Shown here: one piece after another, positions 8,495 to 17,796 of the stretch
Layout of the letters: every line of letters starts with the position of its first letter
Position numbering within the stretch: position 1 is the stretch's first letter
DNA from: Gemmobacter lanyuensis
GTDB lineage: Bacteria > Pseudomonadota > Alphaproteobacteria > Rhodobacterales > Rhodobacteraceae
Assembly (NCBI RefSeq): GCF_014652355.1
Contig: NZ_BMYQ01000005.1
Coordinates: forward strand, 121,140 to 185,139
DNA length: 64,000 nt
Direction: 5' to 3'
Notes under the pieces: model-generated
Databases searched by the model: none
What the model was told of the DNA's origin: nothing
The model's input: only the letters and a program-made list of their open reading frames with translations
Position numbers and translations under genes: made by a program

Positions 8495-10303
8495 ATGAAC
8501 GATCAGAACAAGAACCTCATTCTGGCAACCGCACTCAGTTTCATCGTGATCCTGGTGTGGTTCTGGCTGTTCCCGCCGCCGGAACAGCCTGCGGCCGATC
8601 CCAACGCGCCCGCCGCCGTGACCCAGACGCTGGAGGCCCCGGCCCCCGCGACGACCACCCCCGCGCAGGGCGAAGTCGCCCCCGTGCCGCAGGCCCCGCG
8701 CCTTGCGATCGACACGCCGCGCCTTGCCGGCTCAATCTCGCTGCTGGGTGGCCGCATCGACGACCTCTCGCTCAAGACCTATCACGTCACGCTGGATGAC
8801 AGCTCGGACACCGTGCGTCTGCTGTCGCCCGTGGGCGAGCCGCAGGCCTATTACGCGCTTTACGGCTGGGTGCCCGGCGGCGCGCTGGACTTTGCCGATG
8901 TGCCCGGCGCCACGACCGAATGGCAGGTTGTATCGGGCCAGACCCTGGCCCCCGGCCAGCCCGTCACGCTGCAATGGTCGAACGGCAAGGGCCTGACCTT
9001 CACCCGCGAACTTTCGGTCGATGACCGCTATATGTTCTCGGTCAAGGACAGCGTTGCCAATAGCGGCACCGCCCCCGCCACGCTGCAGCCCTACGGCGTC
9101 GTGGCCCGCCACGGCAAACCGAAAGATCTGCAGAATTACTTCGTGCTGCACGAAGGGGTGGTCGGCCGCGCCGATGGCAAGCTGACCGAAGTGAAATATG
9201 ACAAGGTCGCCGAACTGCCCGAAGTGGCGCGCGAAGCCGCCCATGCCGAGGTGGTGGAAGCCAAGACCGATGGCTGGATCGGCTTTACCGACAAATACTG
9301 GATGACCGTTCTGGTGCCGGAACAGGGCAAGCCCTTCACCGCCGTCACCAAATACAACGCGCAATCCGACATCTATCAGACCGAAACCCGCATGCCGCTG
9401 GTCACCGTGGCGCCGGGCGCCTCGGTCGAGGTCTCGTCGCGTCTTTTCGCCGGTGCCAAGGAATGGGAAACCATCCGCTCGTACCAGAACGATCAGGGCA
9501 TCGCCGGTTTCATCGATTCGATCGACTGGGGCTGGTTCTTCTTCCTGACCAAGCCGATCTTCTGGCTGCTGCACAACCTGCATGGCCTGATCGGCAACAT
9601 GGGTCTGGCCATCATCGCGCTGACCTTCGTTCTCAAACTGCTGGTGCTGCCGCTTGCCTATAAATCCTACGTCTCGATGGCGCGGATGAAAGAGCTGCAG
9701 CCGGAAATCGAAGCGCTGAAAGCCCGCAATGAGGGTGATCAGGGCAAGATGCAGAAAGAGATGATGCAGCTCTACAAGGACAAGAAGGTGAACCCGGCTG
9801 CGGGCTGCCTGCCGGTCCTGATCCAGATCCCGATCTTCTTCTCGCTCTACAAGGTGATCTTCGTCACGCTCGAACTGCGTCACGCGCCGTTCATTGGCTG
9901 GCTGCAGGATCTGTCGGCGCCCGATCCGTCGTCGCTTTACAACCTGTTCGGTCTGCTGCCCTGGGCGGCACCGGCGCATGGTTCGGTGCTGGCGCTGATC
10001 TTCATCGGCGTCCTGCCGATCCTGCTCGGCATCTCGATGTGGCTGCAGCAGAAACTGAACCCGGCGCCTGCGGATGCGGCCCAAGCCGCGATCTTCGCCT
10101 GGATGCCCTGGATCTTCATGTTCATGCTGGGCGGCTTTGCGTCGGGTCTGGTGGTGTACTGGATCACCAACAACACCATCACCTTCCTGCAACAATATGC
10201 CATCATGCGCAGCCATGGGCACAAGCCGGATATCTTCGGCAACATCAAGGCCAGCTTCCAGCGCAAGCCCAAGGTGGCCGAGGTGGCGAAAGGAAAGAAA
10301 TGA
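8495..10303 (+). CDS. yidC: Membrane protein insertase YidC
   Basis: 602 residues, the typical size for alphaproteobacterial YidC, which inserts and folds inner-membrane proteins with or without SecYEG. Features: N-terminal membrane segment (NLILATALSFIVILVWFWLF), a proline/alanine-rich linker, the periplasmic beta-supersandwich domain (about 70-330), then the conserved core with transmembrane helices, including the hydrophilic-groove segment LVLPLAYKSYVSMARMKELQP, the cytoplasmic helical hairpin rich in K/E, and the AAGCLPVLIQIPIFFSLYKV stretch. The basic tail ends KVAEVAKGKK. Its TGA overlaps the ATG of the MOSC gene, the first of five consecutive ATGA junctions. Confidence 0.97.
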   Translation: MNDQNKNLILATALSFIVILVWFWLFPPPEQPAADPNAPAAVTQTLEAPAPATTTPAQGEVAPVPQAPRLAIDTPRLAGSISLLGGRIDDLSLKTYHVTLDDSSDTVRLLSPVGEPQAYYALYGWVPGGALDFADVPGATTEWQVVSGQTLAPGQPVTLQWSNGKGLTFTRELSVDDRYMFSVKDSVANSGTAPATLQPYGVVARHGKPKDLQNYFVLHEGVVGRADGKLTEVKYDKVAELPEVAREAAHAEVVEAKTDGWIGFTDKYWMTVLVPEQGKPFTAVTKYNAQSDIYQTETRMPLVTVAPGASVEVSSRLFAGAKEWETIRSYQNDQGIAGFIDSIDWGWFFFLTKPIFWLLHNLHGLIGNMGLAIIALTFVLKLLVLPLAYKSYVSMARMKELQPEIEALKARNEGDQGKMQKEMMQLYKDKKVNPAAGCLPVLIQIPIFFSLYKVIFVTLELRHAPFIGWLQDLSAPDPSSLYNLFGLLPWAAPAHGSVLALIFIGVLPILLGISMWLQQKLNPAPADAAQAAIFAWMPWIFMFMLGGFASGLVVYWITNNTITFLQQYAIMRSHGHKPDIFGNIKASFQRKPKVAEVAKGKK

Positions 10304-11046
10304 CGACACGTCTGGCACATATCTGCCGACATCCGATCAAGAGCCACGGACGCGAAGACCTCGCGTCCGTTCGGCTTTTGGCGGGGGAGGGTATGCCCTG
10401 GGATCGCCACTGGGCGGTCGCACATGAAGCAGCGCGGCTGAACGACGGCTGGTCGCCTTGCGTGAACTTCGTACGCGGGGCCAAGGCGCCGGCGCTGATG
10501 GCGATCACCAGCACGCTGGATGAGGCCGCGCGCCGCGTGACCCTGCGCCATCCGACGCAGGGCGAGATCACGTTTTCCCCCGACGCAGCCGAAGATCTAC
10601 CCCGCTTCCTTGACTGGGTCACGCCGCTGAACCCGCCCGAACGCGCGCAGCCGCGGCAGATCGTGCAAGCCGGGCGCGCGATGACCGACACCGATTTTCC
10701 GTCGATCTCGATCCTGAACCTGGCTTCGAACACCGATCTGTCGGCGCGCATGGGGCTGGACCTTTCACCCCATCGCTGGCGCGGGAACCTCTGGGTCGAG
10801 GGCTGGCAGCCCTGGCAAGAGTTTGACCTGATCGGGCGCCAGCTGAAGATCGGCGGCGCCACGCTTGAGGTGCGCGAACGCATCACCCGCTGCAACGCAA
10901 CCAAGGTGGATGTGACCACCGGAGAGATCCGCGGTGATACGCTGGGCGCGCTGCAATCCCATTTCGACCATCAAGACTTTGGCATTTATGCTGTTGTCAT
11001 CGACGGCGGTGACATCGCCCTCGGCCAAGAGGTGACCATCCAATGA
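10300..11046 (+). CDS. MOSC domain-containing protein
   Basis: 248 residues with the MOSC N-terminal beta-barrel (LAHICRHPIKSHGREDLASV, DRHWAVAHE) and a C-terminal MOSC domain containing the conserved cysteine in RITRCNATKVD. MOSC proteins are predicted sulfur carriers related to the molybdenum cofactor sulfurase C-terminus and to mARC amidoxime reductases. The exact substrate cannot be named. The start ATG (10300) overlaps the yidC stop and its own TGA overlaps the engB ATG. It has no obvious functional relation to yidC beyond this tight coupling. Confidence 0.85.
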   Translation: MTTRLAHICRHPIKSHGREDLASVRLLAGEGMPWDRHWAVAHEAARLNDGWSPCVNFVRGAKAPALMAITSTLDEAARRVTLRHPTQGEITFSPDAAEDLPRFLDWVTPLNPPERAQPRQIVQAGRAMTDTDFPSISILNLASNTDLSARMGLDLSPHRWRGNLWVEGWQPWQEFDLIGRQLKIGGATLEVRERITRCNATKVDVTTGEIRGDTLGALQSHFDHQDFGIYAVVIDGGDIALGQEVTIQ

Positions 11047-11696
11047 CAACCCTCCCCTTCCCCCTTGCCGCAGAGCCCGATGATTTCGCGCGTGAGCGTG
11101 GCCGGCTGATGTTCTGCGGCCCCGTCGATTTCGTCAAAGGCGTGGTCGCGATGCCGGGCCTGCCCCCGGCGGACCGGGTCGAGGTCTGCTTTGCGGGGCG
11201 GTCGAACGTCGGCAAATCGAGCCTGATCAACGCCCTGACCGGGCGCAAGAACATGGCCCGCGCCTCGAACACGCCGGGCCGGACGCAGGAGATCAACTAT
11301 TTCTCGCTTGGCGAAAGCCGCTATCTGGTCGACCTGCCCGGCTATGGCTATGCCGAGGCGCCGGTCGCCACGGTGCAGAAATGGCAGGCGCTGCTGAAGC
11401 AATATCTGCAGGGGCGCCAGACGCTGCGCCGGGCCTTCGTGCTGATCGACACGCGCCACGGCGTGAAGAAGGTCGATGAGGAAATCCTGACGCTGCTCGA
11501 CAAATCCGCCGTCACCTTCCAAGTGGTGATGACCAAGATGGACAAGGTCAACAAGGCCGAACGTGAGGCCAATCTGGCCCAGACGCGCGCCGCACTGGCC
11601 CGCCATCCGGCCGCCTATCCGGAAATCGTGATGACCAGTTCCGAAAAGGGCGACGGGATTGAAACCCTGCGCGCCATCATCGCGGGACTGGAATGA
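11043..11696 (+). CDS. engB: Ribosome biogenesis GTPase EngB (YihA/YsxC)
   Basis: 217 residues of the TrmE-Era-EngA-EngB-Septin GTPase superfamily, required for late 50S assembly. The G motifs are all visible: G1 GRSNVGKSS, G2 TPGRTQ, G3 DLPGYGYA, G4 TKMDK and G5 SSEKG. The short N-terminal region has CGPVDFVKGVVAMPGLP, usual for alphaproteobacteria. Both ends overlap neighbours by four bases (MOSC upstream, crcB downstream). Confidence 0.96.
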   Translation: MTTLPFPLAAEPDDFARERGRLMFCGPVDFVKGVVAMPGLPPADRVEVCFAGRSNVGKSSLINALTGRKNMARASNTPGRTQEINYFSLGESRYLVDLPGYGYAEAPVATVQKWQALLKQYLQGRQTLRRAFVLIDTRHGVKKVDEEILTLLDKSAVTFQVVMTKMDKVNKAEREANLAQTRAALARHPAAYPEIVMTSSEKGDGIETLRAIIAGLE

Positions 11697-12073
11697 CATT
11701 GGCCGCGGTGATCCCGGTGGCAATTGGCGGCGCCATCGGTGCCAGCCTGCGCCACTTTGCCAATCAGGGCATCCAGCGCATCGCGGGAACGGCCTTCCCC
11801 TGGCATACGCTGGCAGTGAACATCCTGGGTTCGGCCCTGATGGGCGGGCTGATGGTGGCACTGGCGCATAAGGGGGGGCTGCGGATGGCACCTTTCCTGA
11901 TGACGGGCATCCTGGGCGGGTTCACCACCTTCTCGGCCTTTTCAATGGACACGATCCTGCTATGGGAACGTGGCCAAGGTGCTGCAGCCTTCGTTTATGT
12001 TGCGGCCTCGGTTCTTTTGTCGCTGGCGGCCTTCGTGCTGGCAGCCACCCTCACCCGGAGCGTTCTGACATGA
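11693..12073 (+). CDS. crcB: Fluoride efflux channel CrcB (Fluc)
   Basis: 126 residues with four hydrophobic segments, matching the dual-topology fluoride channel. Diagnostic segments are GGAIGASLRH near the start, AVNILGSALMGGLM with the pore asparagine, and GGFTTFSAFS, which holds the phenylalanine-box and Thr/Ser track. No fluoride riboswitch can sit directly upstream because the gene overlaps engB by four bases; expression is therefore tied to the operon. The TGA overlaps the ATG of the pseudouridine synthase gene. Confidence 0.95.
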   Translation: MTLAAVIPVAIGGAIGASLRHFANQGIQRIAGTAFPWHTLAVNILGSALMGGLMVALAHKGGLRMAPFLMTGILGGFTTFSAFSMDTILLWERGQGAAAFVYVAASVLLSLAAFVLAATLTRSVLT

Positions 12074-13116
12074 GCGGCGTGAAACTTCTGACCGTATCCA
12101 CGGATGAGGGCGAACAGCGCCTCGATCGCTGGTTCAAGCGCCGCTTCCCGCATGTGACGCAGGGTGCGGTAGAAAAGATGTGCCGCACCGGGCAGGTGCG
12201 GGTCGATGGCAAGCGGGTCAAGGCCTCGGATCGGGTGGAACCCGGCATGGTGATCCGCGTGCCGCCGCTGCCGGAGAATGAAGCACCGAGCCGCCCGCTG
12301 ACCGATGGTGTCAGCAAGGCCGATGCGAAGATGATCCAGAATGCGGTCATCTTCAAAGACGAACATATCATCGTGCTGAACAAGCCCGCCGGCCTGCCCT
12401 CACAGGGCGGATCGGGTCAGGGCGACCGGCATGTCGATGGTCTGACCGAGGCGCTGAAATTCGGCTACAAGGACCGGCCCAAGCTGGTCCACCGGCTCGA
12501 CAAGGATACCTCGGGGGTGCTGGTGCTGGCCCGCACCGACCGGGTTGCCCGCGCCCTGTCCGAGGCGTTCCGCCACCGTAACACCCGCAAGATCTATTGG
12601 GCGGTGGTGGCCGGTGTGCCGCATCCCCGGCAAGGCAGCATCAAATATGCGCTGATGAAGGCACCGGGCCATGGCCGCGGCGGCGAGGGCGAAAAGATGG
12701 TCTGCATCCATCCCGCCAAGGCCGGCGATTTCCCCGATGCCAAGCGCGCCCAGACCGATTACTTCACGCTCTGGTTCCTCGGCACCCGTCTCAGCTGGAT
12801 GGCGCTGGAGCCGATCACCGGCCGCACCCATCAGCTGCGCGCGCATATGGCCGAACTGGGCCATCCGATCCTCGGCGACGGGAAGTATGGCGGGTCGGCA
12901 TCGGAAAACCTTGGTGATGGCTGGGGTGCGGGCGGCGGCGGCGATCTGTCGCGCAAGCTGCACCTGCATGCCCGCCGCCTGACGGTAGAACACCCGATCA
13001 CCAAGAAGGAAATCACCTTCACGGCCCCCCTGCCCGAACACATGCAGCGCACCTGGAAGCTGCTGGACTGGAAGGAAGGGGATGTGCCCGAGGACCCGTT
13101 CGAGAAAATCAGATGA
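12070..13116 (+). CDS. RluA-family pseudouridine synthase, RluC-like
   Basis: 348 residues. An N-terminal S4 RNA-binding domain (QRLDRWFKRRFPHVTQGAVEKMCRTGQVRVDGKR in two parts) precedes the RluA catalytic domain, whose active-site Asp is in HRLDKDTSGVLVLART; ITGRTHQLRAHM is the second signature. It probably isomerises uridines in 23S rRNA like RluC (U955, U2504, U2580 in E. coli), but the target sites cannot be read from sequence. The ATG at 12070 overlaps the crcB stop and the TGA overlaps the ATP12 gene start. Confidence 0.9.
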   Translation: MSGVKLLTVSTDEGEQRLDRWFKRRFPHVTQGAVEKMCRTGQVRVDGKRVKASDRVEPGMVIRVPPLPENEAPSRPLTDGVSKADAKMIQNAVIFKDEHIIVLNKPAGLPSQGGSGQGDRHVDGLTEALKFGYKDRPKLVHRLDKDTSGVLVLARTDRVARALSEAFRHRNTRKIYWAVVAGVPHPRQGSIKYALMKAPGHGRGGEGEKMVCIHPAKAGDFPDAKRAQTDYFTLWFLGTRLSWMALEPITGRTHQLRAHMAELGHPILGDGKYGGSASENLGDGWGAGGGGDLSRKLHLHARRLTVEHPITKKEITFTAPLPEHMQRTWKLLDWKEGDVPEDPFEKIR

Positions 13117-13820
13117 GCAGCTGGAAACCCAAACGCTTTTGGAAAGCCGCCACCGCCCATGCCTGTGACGGCGGCTATACCGTCACGCTGGACGGGCGGG
13201 CGGTGAAGACCCCGGCCAAGGCGCCGCTGGTGGTGCCGACGCTGGCGCTGGCCGAGGTAATCGCCGCGGAATGGGACGCGCAGGTCAAGGAAGTTGCGCC
13301 GGAAACCATGCCCGCCACCCGCGCGGCCAATTCCGCGATCGACAAGGTCCGCACCCAGTTTGACGAGGTGGCGGCGATGCTGGCGGATTACGCCGGGACC
13401 GATCTGCTCTGCTATCGCGCCGAAGGGCCGCAGCCGCTGATCGACCGCCAGGCCGCGGGCTGGGATCCGCTGCTGGATTGGGCGCGGGAGCGGTATCAGG
13501 CGCCCCTGGTGGCGACCGCCGGGGTGATGTTCATCGCCCAACCCGAAGAGAGCCTTGCCAATCTGCGCGCCGCGGTCTTTGCCCAGGATGAATTCCGGCT
13601 GGCGGCCCTGCATGACCTGATCGCCATCACCGGGTCGCTGGTGCTGGGTCTGGCCGTGGCCGAAGGGCGCCTGACCGCCGATGAGGCCTTCGCGCTGAGC
13701 CGAATCGATGAGCAGTGGCAAATCGACCAGTGGGGGCCGGATGAAGAGGCCGCCGCGCTGGAAGCGACCAAACATCAGGCTTTGCGCGACGCGGCACGAT
13801 TCTACGGATTGTGCCGGTAA
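13113..13820 (+). CDS. ATP12 family F1-ATPase assembly chaperone
   Basis: 235 residues of the ATP12 family, which in mitochondria and alphaproteobacteria protects the F1 alpha subunit before assembly. The conserved parts are KRFWKAATAHACDGGYTVTLDGRAVKTPAKAPLVVPT (N-terminal beta-rich domain, in two pieces), AEWDAQ, the DLLCYRAEGPQPLIDRQ stretch and the helical C-terminal domain with EAFALSRIDEQWQIDQWGPDEEA. It is the last gene of the yidC-to-ATP12 run; 232 bp separate it from bztA. Confidence 0.93.
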   Translation: MSSWKPKRFWKAATAHACDGGYTVTLDGRAVKTPAKAPLVVPTLALAEVIAAEWDAQVKEVAPETMPATRAANSAIDKVRTQFDEVAAMLADYAGTDLLCYRAEGPQPLIDRQAAGWDPLLDWARERYQAPLVATAGVMFIAQPEESLANLRAAVFAQDEFRLAALHDLIAITGSLVLGLAVAEGRLTADEAFALSRIDEQWQIDQWGPDEEAAALEATKHQALRDAARFYGLCR

Positions 13821-13919
13821 CAATCTTGCACAATGTATGGGCAGCCTGAGCGCTTGTTGCTTGGGCAGCCCCGCAAACCTTTCATTCATCACGCCTTTGC
13901 AGGCCGGTCAGGGTTTCGC

Positions 13920-13948
13920 TTGACGGCTCAAAGCGCTTTGCATGAAAC
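13920..13948 (+). promoter_or_regulatory. Candidate promoter upstream of bztA
   Basis: TTGACG (13920-13925), 17-nt spacer, TGAAAC (13943-13948), about 105 bp before the bztA start. Good -35, poor -10. I found no convincing NtrC or sigma-54 site in 13821-14052. Confidence 0.3.
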
Positions 13949-14052
13949 TGTCAGACACGATGGGCTAGGGCCCGCCCGACAAATCTCCCTGCCACAGGGG
14001 TGTTCCAATAATTGCCGCCCGCAAACGGGTGGAAACTCAGGAAGAGGTACGC

Positions 14053-15069
14053 ATGAAAAAATCCGTATTCCTTGGCACGCTTTCGGCAGCTGCACTGCTG
14101 GCCGGCATCGCGGGCGCAGGCACGCTGGATGACGTGAAGGCCCGTGGTCAGCTGATCTGCGGCACCAACGTCGGCCTGACGGGCTTTGGTGCGCCGGATG
14201 CCAATGGCAACTACCAGGGCTTTGACGTGGCGCTGTGCAAGGCCGTGGCCGCCGCCGTGCTGGGCGATGCCTCGAAGGTGAAATTCGTGCCGACCACCGG
14301 CGAGACCCGCTTCACCGCGCTGGCCTCGGGCGAGGTGGACGTGCTGATCCGCAACTCGACCTGGACCTTCTCGCGCGATGTGGACCTGAAGTTCGATTTC
14401 GTGGCGGTGAACTATTATGACGGTCAGGGCTTCATGGTGAAGAAGGACCTCGGTGTTTCGTCCGCCAAGGAACTGGACGGCGCCACGATCTGCATCCAGA
14501 CCGGCACCACGACGGAACTGAACCTGGCCGACTTCTTCAAGGCCAACAACATGACCTACACCCCGGTGACGATCGCCGATGATGCCGAAGGGCAGCGTCA
14601 ATATCTGGCCGGTGCCTGCGACGCCTATACCACCGATGCCTCGGGTCTGGCCGCCTCGCGCGCGACCATGCCGGACGCCGACAACCACATCATCCTGCCG
14701 GAAATCATCTCGAAAGAACCGCTGGGTCCGCTGGTCCGCCATGGCGACAACCAGTGGGGTGATGTCATCCGCTGGACCTATTACGCGCTGGTCGCCGCCG
14801 AAGAATATGGCGTGACCTCGGCCAATATCGAGGAAATGGCCAACACCACCCAGAACCCGGAAATCAAGCGCCTGCTGGGCGTTGAAGGGGATCTGGGCGC
14901 GATGCTGGGTCTGGACAAGGATTGGGGCAAGCGCGCCATCGCCGCTTCGGGCAACTATGGCGAGATCTTCGAGGCCAATATCGGTTCGGCCACCCCGATC
15001 AAACTGGCCCGCGGTCTGAACGCACTGTGGACGCAGGGCGGCCTGCAATACGCCCCGCCCTTCCGCTAA
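14053..15069 (+). CDS. bztA: Glutamate/glutamine/aspartate/asparagine ABC transporter, substrate-binding protein
   Basis: 338 residues. The signal peptide MKKSVFLGTLSAAALLAGIAG is removed before TLDDVKARGQLICGTN. The rest is a polar amino-acid binding fold (GTNVGLTGFGAPD, GFDVALCKAVAAAVLGD, TGETRFTALASGEVDVLIRN, TICIQTGTTTELN), closely resembling AapJ/BztA, whose Rhodobacter capsulatus system takes up Glu, Gln, Asp and Asn. I chose the ATG at 14053 rather than 14029 because it gives the clean signal peptide and follows GAAGAGG. It heads a four-gene cluster with permeases and ATPase in order. Confidence 0.94.
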   Translation: MKKSVFLGTLSAAALLAGIAGAGTLDDVKARGQLICGTNVGLTGFGAPDANGNYQGFDVALCKAVAAAVLGDASKVKFVPTTGETRFTALASGEVDVLIRNSTWTFSRDVDLKFDFVAVNYYDGQGFMVKKDLGVSSAKELDGATICIQTGTTTELNLADFFKANNMTYTPVTIADDAEGQRQYLAGACDAYTTDASGLAASRATMPDADNHIILPEIISKEPLGPLVRHGDNQWGDVIRWTYYALVAAEEYGVTSANIEEMANTTQNPEIKRLLGVEGDLGAMLGLDKDWGKRAIAASGNYGEIFEANIGSATPIKLARGLNALWTQGGLQYAPPFR

Positions 15070-15087
15070 GATCGGCTGACAGCTGAA

Positions 15088-15110
15088 CGGGGCGCGCCAG
15101 TCGCGCCCCG
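15088..15110 (+). repeat. Stem-loop between bztA and bztB
   Basis: CGGGGCGCG (15088-15096) pairs perfectly with CGCGCCCCG (15102-15110) around CCAGT. There is no T-tract. Such stem-loops after binding-protein genes often stabilise the 5' message so the binding protein is made in excess over the membrane subunits; that role is inference. Confidence 0.6.
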
Positions 15111-15196
15111 ATCCACAATAAAACACAGACGCCTGCCTCGACGATCAAAGCACCGCACAAACGCGGGCATTGCAGGCTCTGGGGGGGTACACTCAC

Positions 15197-16474
15197 ATGG
15201 CTTTTGTCCAAGAACCGCCGAAAGACGCCTTTCGGCTCGGGATGCTCATTTACGACACACGCTATCGCTCCATTACCATTCAGGTGGTGGTGCTGGTGCT
15301 GTTTCTTCTGTTCCTGTCCTGGCTGGTGAACAATACCATCGCCAATCTTGCGCTCAAGGACCGCACCTTCGACTTCGCCTTTCTCTTTGCGCGGTCGGGA
15401 TATGACATCAACCAGACGCTGGTTGATTACACCAATGACAGCTCACACCTGCGGGCGGCCTATATCGGGCTGCTGAACACGCTGCTTTCGGCGCTGATCG
15501 GCTGCGCGCTGGCCACGGTGCTGGGGGTGACGGTGGGCGTTTTGCGCCTGTCGCGCAATTGGCTGATCAGTCGGCTGATGACGGTCTACGTCGAAATCTT
15601 CCGCAATGTGCCCGTGCTGCTCTGGATTTTGCTGGGCGCGGCGATTCTGTCCGAGGCGACGCCCGCCCCCGCTGACTACCGCGTGACCGAGGCGATGCAA
15701 GCCGCAGGCGAGGCGCCCAAGGCCTCTATGGTCCTGTTCGATAGCGTGGCCATCACCACACGCGGTATCAACATCCCCGCGCCCATGGTCGAGCACGGCC
15801 TGCCGCGGCTGGAGCTGCCGGGGATCTCGCTCAACTCCAACCTGCTGGTCTTCTTCCTGGTGCTGGGCGCCGGACTTTATGCCGACCACCGCATTCGCGC
15901 CCACGCCCGCCGTGTGCAAGAGGCCACGGGCCTGCGCCCCGTGACCTGGTGGAAAAGCCTTGCCGTGATCTTTGTGCCGACCATCGGCCTGCTGATGCTC
16001 ATGGGCTTTCACCTTGATTACCCGGTTTTGAAGAAGTTCAACTTCACCGGCGGGATCGAGGTTCTGCACAGCTTCACCGCCCTGACCTTCGCGCTGGCCG
16101 TCTATACCGCCGCCTTCATCGCGGAAATCGTCCGGGCGGGCATTCTGGCGATTTCCCGCGGCCAGTCCGAGGCGGCCTTTGCCCTGGGATTGCGGCCTGG
16201 CCGAACGATGAGCCTGGTGATCCTGCCGCAAGCGCTGCGCGTGATCATCCCGCCGCTGATTTCGCAATACCTCAACCTCACAAAGAACACCTCACTCGCG
16301 ATCGCGGTGTCCTATATGGACCTGCGCGGCACGCTGGGGGGCGTCACGCTGAACCAGACCGGCAAAGAGCTGGAATGCATGCTGCTCATGATGGGCATCT
16401 ACCTGACCATCAGCCTGACGATTTCATCGCTGATGAACCTGTTCAACCGTGCCGTGAAGCTGAAGGAGCGCTGA
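15197..16474 (+). CDS. bztB: Amino-acid ABC transporter permease BztB
   Basis: 425 residues, long for a polar amino-acid permease as is typical for AapQ/BztB, because extra N-terminal membrane segments and a large insert (about 160-260) are present. The permease core near the C-terminus contains the EAA loop SRGQSEAAFALGLRPGR with ILPQALRVIIPPLISQYLN, which contacts the ATPase. The start ATG at 15197 follows the bztA stem-loop; only two bases separate its stop from bztC. Confidence 0.93.
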   Translation: MAFVQEPPKDAFRLGMLIYDTRYRSITIQVVVLVLFLLFLSWLVNNTIANLALKDRTFDFAFLFARSGYDINQTLVDYTNDSSHLRAAYIGLLNTLLSALIGCALATVLGVTVGVLRLSRNWLISRLMTVYVEIFRNVPVLLWILLGAAILSEATPAPADYRVTEAMQAAGEAPKASMVLFDSVAITTRGINIPAPMVEHGLPRLELPGISLNSNLLVFFLVLGAGLYADHRIRAHARRVQEATGLRPVTWWKSLAVIFVPTIGLLMLMGFHLDYPVLKKFNFTGGIEVLHSFTALTFALAVYTAAFIAEIVRAGILAISRGQSEAAFALGLRPGRTMSLVILPQALRVIIPPLISQYLNLTKNTSLAIAVSYMDLRGTLGGVTLNQTGKELECMLLMMGIYLTISLTISSLMNLFNRAVKLKER

Positions 16475-16475
16475 G

Positions 16476-17783
16476 ATGGGCGAATTCACACCATTCGTGC
16501 GCACCGAAATGCTCGCTCCGCAGGCGCCGCCCGTCAGCCAACGCGGCGCGATCCGCTGGCTGCGCGAAAACCTGTTTTCGGGCCCGTTGAATACGGTGCT
16601 GACACTCTTGGGGCTGGCGGCCCTGCTATGGGTTGTATCGCATCTGGGCCCCTGGCTGTTGCATTCTGTCTGGAACGCAAATTCGCTGACCGAATGCCGC
16701 GAGATCATTGCCGCCACCTGGGGGGAGGGCGCCTCGGGCGCATGCTGGGCGATGGTGCGTGATCGCTGGCACCAATATCTGTTCGGCTTCTACCCCTCAC
16801 CGCTCTATTGGCGGCCGACGCTGGCCTTTGCCCTGCTCTTTGTGGCGATTGCGCCGGTGCTTTACAGCCAACTGCCGCGCAAGCTGCTGCTCCTGACGGC
16901 GGTTTACCCGGCACTGACCTTCTGGTTGCTCTGGGGCGGGTCGATCTGGGTGCCCGTGGTGGCGATGATGGGCTTTGGCGTCTTCGCGGTGGTATTCCGC
17001 CTGGCGCAACCGCGTTTCGGCGTCCCGGTTTCGGCGGGCCTGGGGGCGGTTGCGACTTCGCTCTGGTGGATGTTTGCCCAAGCCCCGGTTGCAGCCGTTC
17101 TGCAAAGCATTGCACCGGTGACGCTGACCTCTGTGGACAGCGACCAGTTCGGGGGCTTCCTGCTTTCGGTGGTGATCGGGGTCACGGCGATTTCGGCGTC
17201 GCTTCCGATGGGCATCCTGCTGGCACTGGGGCGGAAGTCGGACATGCTGCTTGTCCGCACCCTCTCGGTCGGGTTCATCGAATTCATCCGGGGCGTGCCG
17301 CTGATCACGCTGCTTTTCACCGCGTCGCTGCTGCTGCAATACTTCCTGCCGCCGGGCAGCGATTTCGACATCATCCTGCGGGTGATCATTCTGGTGACCT
17401 TCTTCGCCGCGGCCTATATCGCCGAGGTGATCCGGGGGGGCCTCGCCGCCCTGCCCCGCGGGCAATATGAAGCCGCTGATGCGCTTGGTCTGGATTACTG
17501 GCAGGCCCAGCGGCTGATCATCATGCCGCAGGCGCTCAAGATCTCGATCCCCGGGATTGTTTCGAGCTTCATCGGCCTGTTCAAGGACACCACACTGGTG
17601 GCCTTTGTGGGGCTGAATGATCCGCTGAAGGGCATCACCCAGATCGTACGGGCCGACATCAACTGGAAGGGCATCTATTGGGAGCCCTATCTCTTTGCCG
17701 GCTCTATCTTCTTCCTCATCTGCTTCGGCATGTCGCGCTACTCCATGTGGCTCGAACGCAAGCTGAAGACCGATCATCGATAA
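16476..17783 (+). CDS. bztC: Amino-acid ABC transporter permease BztC
   Basis: 435 residues, second permease of the heterodimeric membrane unit (AapM/BztC type). It has about eight hydrophobic segments, an N-terminal loop with [15 protein letters not shown], and the C-terminal core with [20 protein letters not shown] (EAA motif) and [23 protein letters not shown]. It starts one base after the bztB TGA and is followed by bztD after 13 bp containing AAGGAGG, a strong SD. Confidence 0.93.
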   Translation: MGEFTPFVRTEMLAPQAPPVSQRGAIRWLRENLFSGPLNTVLTLLGLAALLWVVSHLGPWLLHSVWNANSLTECREIIAATWGEGASGACWAMVRDRWHQYLFGFYPSPLYWRPTLAFALLFVAIAPVLYSQLPRKLLLLTAVYPALTFWLLWGGSIWVPVVAMMGFGVFAVVFRLAQPRFGVPVSAGLGAVATSLWWMFAQAPVAAVLQSIAPVTLTSVDSDQFGGFLLSVVIGVTAISASLPMGILLALGRKSDMLLVRTLSVGFIEFIRGVPLITLLFTASLLLQYFLPPGSDFDIILRVIILVTFFAAAYIAEVIRGGLAALPRGQYEAADALGLDYWQAQRLIIMPQALKISIPGIVSSFIGLFKDTTLVAFVGLNDPLKGITQIVRADINWKGIYWEPYLFAGSIFFLICFGMSRYSMWLERKLKTDHR

Positions 17784-17796
17784 GGAGGCCTGTCTC

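Noticed and set aside
13821..14052. Possible NtrC or sigma-54 control of bztABCD.
   Set aside because: No TGCAC-type dyad with correct spacing and no -24/-12 element could be found.
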